Shown here: piece by piece, positions 1 through 8,051 of the stretch | Layout of the letters: each line of letters starts with the position of its first letter | Position numbering within the stretch: the stretch's first letter is position 1 | NCBI GenBank assembly: GCA_025800385.1 | Contig: JAOXRS010000257.1 | Coordinates: 1-64,000 of the forward strand | From: Candidatus Albibeggiatoa sp. nov. NOAA | GTDB taxonomy: Bacteria > Pseudomonadota > Gammaproteobacteria > Beggiatoales > Beggiatoaceae | Length of the DNA: 64,000 bases | Direction of reading: 5' to 3' | Position numbers and translations under genes: made by a program | Notes under the pieces: model-generated | The model's input: only the letters and a program-made list of their open reading frames with translations | What the model was told of the DNA's origin: nothing | The model's database searches: none

Positions 1-234
1 TTAGTGTGTTATTGACTAGGTACTATCTATTTATCTATGGGCTGTTGAATGAATTTGCATGACTTTATTTGATAAACAACGCTTTTCTTAAATATATATA
101 TTGCATAGATTTGCTAGCTTAACATCACATAGTATGAGTTATATTGTACTGTTTCTTTATAACTACTTAAATAATATTTTTTAGTAAACTGATCTACTAC
201 TTTGCTGCCTATGAGTGTAGATCAAAAGGCACGT

Positions 235-1875
235 TTATGCTTGTTTTTGCAAAGGTAAGTACACGCTAAATTGACTACCGACTTCTAATTCGCTGCTGAC
301 TTCAATATGTCCACCCATTAATTCACAAAAGCGTTTACTAATATGTAAGCCTAACCCTGTCCCTCCATATTTACGTGTAGTGGAGGCATCAGCTTGGCTG
401 AAGATATGAAATAACTTTTGTTGTTGAGCTGGTGTCATCCCAATGCCCGTGTCAGAAATAACAAAACATATCCAGCTTTTATCTGAATTTTCTATGGCAG
501 GTAGATTGACGGTAATGCGTATTTCACCTTGCTCAGTAAATTTACAAGAATTGCTAATGAGGTTAAGTAAAATTTGATATAGCTTAGTGCGATCCGTATA
601 TAAAAAGAATGACTCGTCGTTATAATCTGTTTTCAAAGTATTCGATTTTTTTGCAGCCAATGGAAAAGCTTGATCTAACACTTCATGTAATAATCTGTAT
701 ATTTGTACATTTTCATTAAAAATATCCATCTTACCCGCTTCAATTTTTGAGACATCCAGCACATCATTGATTAAGCCTAATAAATGCCTAGCAGAGTCTT
801 GAATTCTGGTTAAATCTTGTAAGCACATATCTTTACTATCTAGGAATGTCTCAACACTGATTTCATCTTCCATTTCATCTTTTAATATTTCACTATAGCC
901 AATAATTGCATTCAACGGCGTGCGTAATTCATGACTCATATTGGCGAGAAAATAGCTTTTTGCATTATTAGCTTGCTCAGCGTGCTCTTTGGCCTCTGTG
1001 AGCATCAGTTCTGTTTGTTTGCGTTTTGTAATATCGTTAAATGTTAACACTGTGCCTGTGATGTCATTATTACTTTGAATCGGTGCAAGTGCACACTCAA
1101 CAGGAAAAGCGACTTCATTTTTATGATAAAAACACTCATTTTCACTATGATAGTCTTTTCCATGAACAATTGCTTGATAGAAAGGCATATTAATAAAAGA
1201 AGTTTCTAAATTGGTATTTTGGCAAAATAACTTACACGCGCTTTGTCCAATTAATTCGCTAATAGAGTAGCCTAACATTTGTGCTGCTGAAGGGTTGATG
1301 AAGGTAATTTCAGCGGATAAATTAAACCCACATATGCCATCGCTGACGGTTTCTAGTATTAATTTATTGTAATGCCCTAATTGTTCTAATTCCGTGTTTA
1401 CTTCAGACAAACAAGTATTTGCCTTAGCTAACTCTGCTGTACGCTCTTTTACCCGTTGTTCTAAAATTTGGGCATGTCGATGTTCCTGCTGAATAAAACG
1501 TAAATAGAGATTGATTCTGTTAATTAACTGTGCAGCATCAATGGGTTTGGTTAAATAATCAGATGCCCCAATACCAAAACCTTTTGTTTGGAATTCTTCT
1601 GATTTGTACGCAGCGGTTAAAAATACAATGGGAATATGTTGAGTTTGCTTTATCGAGTGGATAATCTTTGCAGTTTCAAAACCATCCATTTCAGGCATTT
1701 GAATATCTAAGATAATTAAATCTACTTTTTCAGTCATCAATGTAGCTAATGCTTTTTGGCCTGAATCCGCTTCTAACACATTGATTTCTATATGCTGAAG
1801 AATTAAAGTCCGTAACGTAAATAAATTATTTTTATTATCATCAACAATGAGAATTGTATAATGGCTATTATTCAT
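235..1875 (-). CDS. Response regulator receiver-PAS-histidine kinase (hybrid sensor)
   Basis: Cytoplasmic signalling kinase of 546 residues with the receiver placed first. Residues 6-120 are a CheY-like receiver with the acidic pair in VDDN (11-14), phospho-acceptor Asp57 in LILDIQMPEMDG and Lys110 in YLTKP. A short coiled linker follows, then a PAS domain at about 172-282, a HisKA dimerisation helix with His315 in ANMSHELRTP, and a HATPase_c domain with the N box around NLISNSCKF and a GTGLGL glycine loop. No membrane segment is visible, so input probably arrives through the receiver or PAS domain. I chose the ATG at 1875, which has AGGA about 10 bases upstream; an in-frame GTG at 1920 would add 15 unremarkable residues and has no ribosome site. 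No partner regulator lies beside it. The signal is unknown. Confidence 0.9.
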   Translation of the reverse strand: MNNSHYTILIVDDNKNNLFTLRTLILQHIEINVLEADSGQKALATLMTEKVDLIILDIQMPEMDGFETAKIIHSIKQTQHIPIVFLTAAYKSEEFQTKGFGIGASDYLTKPIDAAQLINRINLYLRFIQQEHRHAQILEQRVKERTAELAKANTCLSEVNTELEQLGHYNKLILETVSDGICGFNLSAEITFINPSAAQMLGYSISELIGQSACKLFCQNTNLETSFINMPFYQAIVHGKDYHSENECFYHKNEVAFPVECALAPIQSNNDITGTVLTFNDITKRKQTELMLTEAKEHAEQANNAKSYFLANMSHELRTPLNAIIGYSEILKDEMEDEISVETFLDSKDMCLQDLTRIQDSARHLLGLINDVLDVSKIEAGKMDIFNENVQIYRLLHEVLDQAFPLAAKKSNTLKTDYNDESFFLYTDRTKLYQILLNLISNSCKFTEQGEIRITVNLPAIENSDKSWICFVISDTGIGMTPAQQQKLFHIFSQADASTTRKYGGTGLGLHISKRFCELMGGHIEVSSELEVGSQFSVYLPLQKQA

Positions 1876-2193
1876 AATTTTCCAATCCTGTTGCAGGACA
1901 AGTTTGTCATCCCCCGACACGCATAATTACTGCAACAAAAATACCTAATTACTAATGGGTAGTACACCTATTTCTTATAGCTTTTATAGGTTCTATTAAT
2001 AGGTTGTAGCTAAATAACATCTGTTTTTTAAGTTTACACACTTTATATTGGATTGTTGTAGATTAAAAACACTAGATGAATATAAGGAATATATCGTGTA
2101 CATAAGCGCGATATCAGATGATGTTAAAAAAGTGATGGTGATATTTCATGTATTCTATGAGCTAAGAACAATCATTTAAAAAGATTATTAAAA

Positions 2194-2529
2194 ATGGGTC
2201 GACCACTATATATTTATATCGATGTTGATGAAACATTTGTAAGAAATTATGGAACAAAACGGATTCCTATTCCTGCTGTCATTGAGCACATTAAAGCATT
2301 GAAACAACAAGGTGCACTTATGTATTGCTGGAGTTCTGGCGGTGCAGAGTATGCACAAGAAAGTGCTAAAGAATTTGGTATTGAAACCTGTTTTCTGGGT
2401 TTTTTACCAAAACCTGATGTTATTATCGATGATTTGGCTTTATCTGATTGGCGTAACTTGTTGCAAGTGCATCCCAATGAATGTCATGACAACAGTATGG
2501 CATCTTACAGAAAACAGCTGACTGAATAA
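2194..2529 (+). CDS. Small HAD-superfamily protein
   Basis: A 111-residue protein with the core motifs of the haloacid dehalogenase superfamily. Motif I is DVDET at residues 10-14, giving the nucleophile Asp10 and general acid Asp12. A serine-rich WSSGG follows near 47-51 where motif II is expected. The acidic PKPDVIIDD near 73-81 would be the metal-binding motif IV region. There is no cap domain, so it is a minimal HAD fold that could act on a protein or large substrate. The substrate cannot be read from the sequence. The ribosome site is weak (AT-rich before the ATG). It stands alone, 78 bases before a binding-protein gene on the same strand. Confidence 0.7.
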   Translation: MGRPLYIYIDVDETFVRNYGTKRIPIPAVIEHIKALKQQGALMYCWSSGGAEYAQESAKEFGIETCFLGFLPKPDVIIDDLALSDWRNLLQVHPNECHDNSMASYRKQLTE

Positions 2530-2606
2530 GGTATTTAATATGTTAATAGCTACAAGGTGCGTTATATCAATATTTAATGCGATGCAAATGCTTTCAGGAT
2601 AGTGCT

Positions 2607-3416
2607 ATGCTTTCATATAAACGATGTCTTATCTTCCTACTATTCTTTTTATTAAATGCTGCTGTTCAAGCTTCTCCTGCACAAAAAATCATTTCACTTA
2701 ACCTTTGTGCTGATATTCTATTATTGTTGCTATCTGATGAATCCAAAACGCTATCTATCACTTATCTTAGTAAAGACATGCAGCCATATATTACGATTCC
2801 ACAAACCACACAATTTAATCGCGGCTTAGTGGAAGAGGTCACTGTCTTTCAACCAGATATTGTATTTGCACATACATTTACCAGCAGCTTAACTTTACAA
2901 TTTTTAGAACAATTAGGACATACAGTCATTAAGCTGAATACAGCACAAACGTTAGAAGATATATACGCTAATATTAATCAAGTTGGTGATGCAATCCATA
3001 GAAAAGAGCAGGCACGACAACTTATACAACAAATGCAAGCCGATTTACAGCAGCTACCTAAATTGAATCAGCAACGGGTTTTAGTTTTTTATCCAAATGG
3101 TTTTACAGTAGGTCAGCAGACTTTAGCTGATAATGTATTATCTTATTTACAATTGCATAATATTGCGGATGAGATTGGGATTCAATTTTGGGGAAAGACC
3201 AGTTTAGAGCATATTTTAAAACATCAGCCTGAATTGATTATTTTAAGCCGCTACCATACAAATAATGCCGCGTTAGCAACACATTTATTAAAACATAGCG
3301 TACTACAAAAAATGCCACATATCGAGTTAGATAATCGACTGTGGCAATGTGGTAATCCATTTACTGTTAAAGCAATGCAACATATTTCAGAAGCAATACG
3401 CCATCTCGATAAATAA
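2607..3416 (+). CDS. Periplasmic substrate-binding protein, cobalamin/siderophore type
   Basis: Exported protein of 269 residues. The signal peptide spans about residues 1-22, ending AVQA before SPAQ. The mature part begins with an IISLNLCAD segment typical of the BtuF/FhuD-type (TroA-like) binding proteins that feed vitamin B12 or ferric-siderophore ABC importers. A long central helix (about 110-150) would link the two lobes. I chose the ATG at 2607, preceded by AGGA at good spacing and starting directly with the signal peptide; an upstream ATG at 2577 would add 10 residues before it. No permease or ATPase gene is nearby, so it must work with a transporter encoded elsewhere. The ligand is inferred from family only. 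It ends two bases from the convergent PEGA-domain gene. Confidence 0.78.
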   Translation: MLSYKRCLIFLLFFLLNAAVQASPAQKIISLNLCADILLLLLSDESKTLSITYLSKDMQPYITIPQTTQFNRGLVEEVTVFQPDIVFAHTFTSSLTLQFLEQLGHTVIKLNTAQTLEDIYANINQVGDAIHRKEQARQLIQQMQADLQQLPKLNQQRVLVFYPNGFTVGQQTLADNVLSYLQLHNIADEIGIQFWGKTSLEHILKHQPELIILSRYHTNNAALATHLLKHSVLQKMPHIELDNRLWQCGNPFTVKAMQHISEAIRHLDK

Positions 3417-3418
3417 TT

Positions 3419-4615
3419 TTAATTACAACTGGTCGGCTGCAAAACCTGTCGATCGCCACTAATCGCTTCAATTAATTTGCCATCGCGTAGTGACATATGT
3501 GTTTTCAATTCTTCCTGTGTATCACTACCGTATTTTAATAAACCGATTAATTCTAAATCATCACCGCGTCGAATGCCCTTGAACTCATAATGACTGGTAA
3601 CCCCTAACGGCATAGTTTGAATATAGTAATGTACTTCAACAAAGTTCTGGTAAAAGTTCAATCTTACGCTATAGAAATTATACAGTTTTTCACCACTTGG
3701 GGATTGTTTCTGAGATTGACCGTAAAAACACATCGGTGGTTGTGATAACTCAATGGTTTTCTTAATGTTCTGATTTTTAATTTCTATCAATTCTCGGCGG
3801 GTTACATAACCTTGCTTTTCAACACGAAGTACATATTTACCCGGAGCTAAAGTCATATTGGGACTATAAAGTTGATTTGTCGTTAGAATTTTAACAACTG
3901 CACCTTCTGGCTTCACATCTAAATCTAAAGTATATTGATTTTTTGGGATGGGAATCGCCAGTGCTTTGCCTCTATTTTGAGGTAAAAATGCAGACATGGA
4001 AGACATAGAGAGTGATAAAATCACTTTTAATTCAACATCATCATTGGTTATATTGACATCATGCTCTTGACTTGCATAACCATTTCGACTGACTAATAAT
4101 TTATATCGTCCCGCTTTTAAAAACATATCTTGCTCAAAGACTTGATTGCTATTAATAAATTGGACTTTGGCATCACTAGGAATAGTTTCCACAGTTAATA
4201 TGTATTCTTCTATTTCTGGTGGAGGTGTAACAGAGTCAAGGCTAATTTGAATATCAGACGAAGGATTGGTTGCAAGCGGACTAATAGGCTGAGGTGCTTC
4301 ATCAATAATATTGGCACTAGCGGGTTTAGGTTGATTGAGCGGAACTAAATCAACTTGTTCAAAAACATCAACATCACCACTTTTTAGCTCAATCCATTTA
4401 CGCCAAGTATGATAACCTTTTGCTTGCACCCGTAAGTCATAACGACCCACTTTAAGCTCAATACCCTGACGAAATTTTGGTTTAATATTCCATATGAAAA
4501 TCTTCGCATTTGCTTCAGCAGGGAATACATCAACATATAACCGATGTACTTCTGAATTCGCATAAACTGTATTCAATGTGGTCAGTAGTAGTATATAAGT
4601 GAACAACTTATACAT
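3419..4615 (-). CDS. Exported PEGA-repeat protein
   Basis: A 398-residue protein with a signal peptide (about 1-19, cleaving after VYA). It contains three PEGA domains, small beta-sandwiches seen in surface or periplasmic proteins, at about 26-92, 138-201 and 228-291. Each has the V-P-x-A/G-x-V start and the G-x-Y-x-L-x-V-x-x-x-G-Y core (for example GRYDLRVQAKGY). A proline-rich linker separates repeats 1 and 2. The last 100 residues form an unrecognised C-terminal domain with two cysteines. A strong GGAGGT ribosome site precedes the ATG. It starts 13 bases after the Lon-domain gene, so it is likely the last gene of the ubiX operon. PEGA proteins often bind peptidoglycan or surface partners; the exact role here is unknown. 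Confidence 0.75.
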   Translation of the reverse strand: MYKLFTYILLLTTLNTVYANSEVHRLYVDVFPAEANAKIFIWNIKPKFRQGIELKVGRYDLRVQAKGYHTWRKWIELKSGDVDVFEQVDLVPLNQPKPASANIIDEAPQPISPLATNPSSDIQISLDSVTPPPEIEEYILTVETIPSDAKVQFINSNQVFEQDMFLKAGRYKLLVSRNGYASQEHDVNITNDDVELKVILSLSMSSMSAFLPQNRGKALAIPIPKNQYTLDLDVKPEGAVVKILTTNQLYSPNMTLAPGKYVLRVEKQGYVTRRELIEIKNQNIKKTIELSQPPMCFYGQSQKQSPSGEKLYNFYSVRLNFYQNFVEVHYYIQTMPLGVTSHYEFKGIRRGDDLELIGLLKYGSDTQEELKTHMSLRDGKLIEAISGDRQVLQPTSCN

Positions 4616-4628
4616 TCCATACCTCCAA

Positions 4629-5210
4629 TTAGTCCCTAAAACTTTGCTTTAAAATGGCTAAACGCTGTGCTGGGTCAGATAGTTCCAACAATTTCTGACG
4701 TTGTACGAGCGAAATCGGTAATAATTCAGCCAAACGATAGCTTACCCAGTGTGCATTGTTATAGTCTAACGATATTTGAGGATAAATATTACCTAATTGT
4801 TGAATAATTTGCTCTAATAAATCCGACAAAACCTGATATTCTGGGGTCAGTGTCGCTGAATCTTCTGAAGGAAACAGTTCAACTTTAGCTTCAATCAATT
4901 GATTTTTTTTAGTTTCTTGGCTTAAAATTTTGAACTTCTGTTGTCCAACGACTTTAATCACCAATAAGCCATTTTCTTCTTTATCCCAATCAACAATTTT
5001 CGCCATCGTCCCAATATTATGCGTGAGTGCAGCCTCGCCAACTTCTTTGCCATCATAAATCAAGCTAATGCCAAACAGAGCATCTTGCTTTAAACATTGG
5101 CTGACCATGTCTAAGTAGCGGGGTTCAAAAATACGCAGAGGCAGTAAGCCATCAGGAAATAAAACACTGTGCAGTGGGAACAACGGAATTGTGATGGTGT
5201 CATTGTGCAT
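4629..5210 (-). CDS. Lon N-terminal (LAN) domain protein
   Basis: A 193-residue stand-alone version of the substrate-recognition domain found at the N terminus of Lon protease. It opens with TIPLFPLHSVLFPDGLLPL and the RIFEPRYLDM motif, the hallmark of the PUA-like LAN fold. There is no ATPase or protease domain, so it cannot degrade proteins itself; a role as adaptor or binding module is inference. The ATG at 5210 is preferred because GGGGTGAAA sits just upstream. It lies inside the 3' end of ubiX, overlapping it by 11 bases, which suggests translational coupling. A longer reading frame to 5345 exists but would run far into ubiX. Confidence 0.82.
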   Translation of the reverse strand: MHNDTITIPLFPLHSVLFPDGLLPLRIFEPRYLDMVSQCLKQDALFGISLIYDGKEVGEAALTHNIGTMAKIVDWDKEENGLLVIKVVGQQKFKILSQETKKNQLIEAKVELFPSEDSATLTPEYQVLSDLLEQIIQQLGNIYPQISLDYNNAHWVSYRLAELLPISLVQRQKLLELSDPAQRLAILKQSFRD

Positions 5211-5811
5211 TTTCACCCCAACGTGGTAAGAGCTGATGTTCAATATTGAGATGGTCAAGAATACGCGCCACCACAGTATCTGTGACATCTTGAATGGTTT
5301 GTGGTTGATTATAAAATGCGGGGCTGGCGGGTAAAATAATCGCACCAGCTTGAGATAAGGTTAGCATGTTTTGCATATGAATTGGAGATAATGGTGTTTC
5401 ACGGTGCACTAAAATAAGTTGCTTACGCTCTTTCAAACTGACATCAGCTGCCCGTTCGATTAAGTTACGACTCATACCATGTGCGATAGAAGCCATTGTA
5501 CCGCTAGTACAGGGACAGATCACCATGGCTCGACTGATTGCACTGCCGCTGGCTACCGGGGCTGTCCATTGTTCTAAACCATAAACGTATAGCTGTTCTG
5601 CTTTTGCGCTATATTTTTCGACCAATTGTTTTTTTAAATCAGACGCGCGGCTTGGTAAACTGATACTCAGTTCCATTTTTATAACAAGTCGTGCTGGTGT
5701 CGAGAGTAAGAAGTGCACAGTTTTTCCTGCTAAAAGCAATTGCTCCAACAAACGAACACCATAAATTGCTCCCGATGCACCCGTCATGGCTAAAGTAATA
5801 CTATCAGACAT
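5200..5811 (-). CDS. ubiX: Flavin prenyltransferase UbiX
   Basis: A 203-residue enzyme that joins dimethylallyl phosphate to FMN to make prenyl-FMN, the cofactor of the UbiD decarboxylase in ubiquinone synthesis. The FMN-binding start ITLAMTGASGAIYG (residues 5-18) is diagnostic, as are VICPCTSGTMASIAHGMS near 97-115 and the basic LVHRETPLS segment near 134-142. Length matches the family. It is the first gene of a minus-strand operon with the LAN-domain and PEGA genes. No ubiD is in the window. Assignment is firm from motifs and length. Confidence 0.95.
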   Translation of the reverse strand: MSDSITLAMTGASGAIYGVRLLEQLLLAGKTVHFLLSTPARLVIKMELSISLPSRASDLKKQLVEKYSAKAEQLYVYGLEQWTAPVASGSAISRAMVICPCTSGTMASIAHGMSRNLIERAADVSLKERKQLILVHRETPLSPIHMQNMLTLSQAGAIILPASPAFYNQPQTIQDVTDTVVARILDHLNIEHQLLPRWGENAQ

Positions 5812-5960
5812 ATTTAATTATCAGTTACCCGTTAAGTTATCAGTATACCAATCTTTGACCCGATAAACTGATTAAAATACTCAGTTATAATTGACTTAGG
5901 TAGATTACTTATTTTAGCCTGAACTCATCGTTCATCATTTATACAAAGGTTTTTTGTGAT

Positions 5961-6323
5961 ATGAAATTACATTTAGATCGAACATCCGCTAATAATATTC
6001 AACGTTACGATCGAGATAGCGTAGTCATTAACGAGCAAAACTATGACCATAGCTTGATTGTGATGCCAGAATATTTATCAGATTGGGATGTGAAAAATTT
6101 TGATGATTTAGATATTGAGCATTTTAAACGTTTGCGGGCTTTGCAACCTGAGCTAGTGATTTTAGGGACAGGGTTACAACAGCAATTTCCCTCTCCCCAA
6201 TTATACGCACCATTGATTGAGGCGAATATTGGGCTGGAAGTAATGGATCGGCTTGCCGCCTGTCGTACTTATAATATTTTAGTCGCTGAAGGGCGGAAAG
6301 TGCTTGCAGCATTGATTTTTTAA
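5961..6323 (+). CDS. Mth938-like domain protein
   Basis: A 120-residue protein of the Mth938/NDUFAF3 family. Visible family features are the N-terminal strand region (SVVINEQNYDHSLIV), the LQPELVILGTG segment near 61-71 and the C-terminal IGLEVMDRLAACRTYNILVAEGR stretch. In eukaryotes a homologue helps complex I assembly; the bacterial role is not established, so I do not assign one. AAGG lies upstream of the ATG with a slightly long spacer. It is divergent from ubiX across about 150 bases of AT-rich DNA. Confidence 0.82.
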   Translation: MKLHLDRTSANNIQRYDRDSVVINEQNYDHSLIVMPEYLSDWDVKNFDDLDIEHFKRLRALQPELVILGTGLQQQFPSPQLYAPLIEANIGLEVMDRLAACRTYNILVAEGRKVLAALIF

Positions 6324-6335
6324 CAAAGTGAAAAG

Positions 6336-7055
6336 CTATTGCTCGGTTTTGGTAGTTTCAATCAAGCTGGGTTTGATTTGTTCCCAAGTCATTTTTTTTT
6401 CAAAGAATGGCTGTAATGTTTCCAAACATTTATAGTCTGGGCATTGGATAGGGGGGAATGTGGTGATTTTGGCTTGGCTGCGATGAAAAAAAATGCTACC
6501 CATGATCGAACCTTCCCCGTTGATACCTGAAATAATAGAAGGATAAATTGGACATTTAGCTTGTTCAGCTAGCCAGAAGCCGCCTTTTTTCAGCTTTTTG
6601 GATTCATGAGGCAATGTCAACCCACCTTGCGGAAACAGAGCAATCACCTCTCCATTTTGCAAGGCTTGTAATGCAGGTTTGAGCGCGCGTTCAGGCTTAT
6701 GTTTTAAATTAACGGGAATACAACCAATAATTCTAAAAAACCATTGCAAACCAAAACGCTCATATTGTTCATGAGAAATGAGAAAGCGTAATGGACGCGG
6801 ACTGGTTGCAATCAATAGCATGGCATCTAAACCCGAGCTGTGATTCGCCATCACCACCGCACCTTGATGCTCAGACAAAGCAAAAGGTGCGTTATATTCT
6901 AAGCCATGGATATATTTACAAAATAAGCGATTAAGCCCATCAATCGTATTGAGCCAACGATTTCCCCAGTTTGCAACGTGCGCTTGATGACATTTAAATG
7001 CTGACCAACCAAAAATAATGAGTATAAAAACGAGCAGAGCAGTCCACATAATCAA
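6336..7055 (-). CDS. 1-acyl-glycerol-3-phosphate acyltransferase-like (PlsC family)
   Basis: A 239-residue membrane acyltransferase. One hydrophobic helix lies at about residues 2-19. The catalytic HX4D motif is His72-SSGL-Asp77. The second motif, usually FPEGT, is FPQGG at 141-145, so the conserved glutamate and threonine are replaced. This points to a divergent subgroup of lysophospholipid acyltransferases, and true PlsC activity is uncertain. It ends 13 bases from the convergent Mth938-like gene. The next gene upstream on the same strand is a glycosyltransferase, about 60 bases away, and the two may be co-transcribed. Confidence 0.8.
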   Translation of the reverse strand: MIMWTALLVFILIIFGWSAFKCHQAHVANWGNRWLNTIDGLNRLFCKYIHGLEYNAPFALSEHQGAVVMANHSSGLDAMLLIATSPRPLRFLISHEQYERFGLQWFFRIIGCIPVNLKHKPERALKPALQALQNGEVIALFPQGGLTLPHESKKLKKGGFWLAEQAKCPIYPSIISGINGEGSIMGSIFFHRSQAKITTFPPIQCPDYKCLETLQPFFEKKMTWEQIKPSLIETTKTEQ

Positions 7056-7115
7056 ACCTCATACACTCAATACTATGCTTCGAGCAAACTGCATAGCTTG
7101 AAAGATTTGTGAAAA

Positions 7116-7895
7116 TTAACGATCTTTGGATATTCTTGTTTTTCTAAGTTTATCTAATGGTTGAAGTAGTGGTGAGTTTATCAATTTCCAACAGTGCAAT
7201 CGATATTTTGCCGAAGTCCATAACACACCTAAGCCATAAGTTACGGAACGTCGAAAGTTAATCGATGAGGCATCTTCAAAATAAAGTGTTGGACAAGTCA
7301 CTTCTCCAATCACATATTTTGCATAAACAATTTGTGCCAACATTTGATTATCAAATAAAAAATCGTTTGAATTATTTTCTAGTGGCAAAGTTTCTAGCAC
7401 TTCCTTGGAAAAAGCCCGATAGCCTGTATGGTATTCTGATAATTTGTAATTAATAACAATATTTTGCACAAAGGTTAAGATGCGATTGGCAATATATTTA
7501 TACATGGGCATTCCACCTTTTAGCGCACCTGTTCCTAAAATCCGTGAACCTAATACACAGTCGAATAAACCCTCAGCTAGCATCGAAGTCATTGCTGTAA
7601 TCAATTTGGGGGTGTATTGATAATCTGGATGCAGCATGATGACAATATCTGCGCCTTTTTCTAATGCAACCCGATAGCAGGTTTTTTGATTACCGCCATA
7701 ACCTAAATTTTGCGGATGTATTACAGTATGAATACCCAGTGAATCCGAGACTGTAGCTGTTGCATCACTGCTTTTATCATCAACTAAAATGACTTCATCA
7801 ACAATATCATGTGGAATTTCCGCATATGTTTGACGTAAGGTGGACTCTGCATTATAGGCAGGCATAACAACAATGATTTTTTTACCTTTCAGCAT
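7116..7895 (-). CDS. Family 2 glycosyltransferase (dolichyl-phosphate mannose synthase-like)
   Basis: A 259-residue GT-A fold glycosyltransferase. It starts IIVVMPAYNAE, followed by the nucleotide-sugar-binding VDDKSSD and the LHPDYQY segment that takes the place of DXD. These are typical of DPM1/GtrB-like enzymes that move a sugar from a nucleotide to a polyprenyl phosphate. No C-terminal membrane helices are present, so it is a soluble or peripheral form. I start it at the ATG at 7895, directly before the fold; a longer frame to 8000 adds a hydrophobic N-terminal extension that could be real but overlaps the promoter space of the next gene. Neither start has a good ribosome site. Confidence 0.82.
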   Translation of the reverse strand: MLKGKKIIVVMPAYNAESTLRQTYAEIPHDIVDEVILVDDKSSDATATVSDSLGIHTVIHPQNLGYGGNQKTCYRVALEKGADIVIMLHPDYQYTPKLITAMTSMLAEGLFDCVLGSRILGTGALKGGMPMYKYIANRILTFVQNIVINYKLSEYHTGYRAFSKEVLETLPLENNSNDFLFDNQMLAQIVYAKYVIGEVTCPTLYFEDASSINFRRSVTYGLGVLWTSAKYRLHCWKLINSPLLQPLDKLRKTRISKDR

Positions 7896-8051
7896 AGCGA
7901 GGATATTTAGAGAAATCAGAACGAAGTTCGAAATTATACGCGATTGATTACGGAAAGCGAAAAATTTTAAAAATATCGACAGGATAAAAAATAACAGCAA
8001 TAATGTGTGATAGGGTTTACAGCAAGTACCAATAATCAGAGTGGGTTTGTT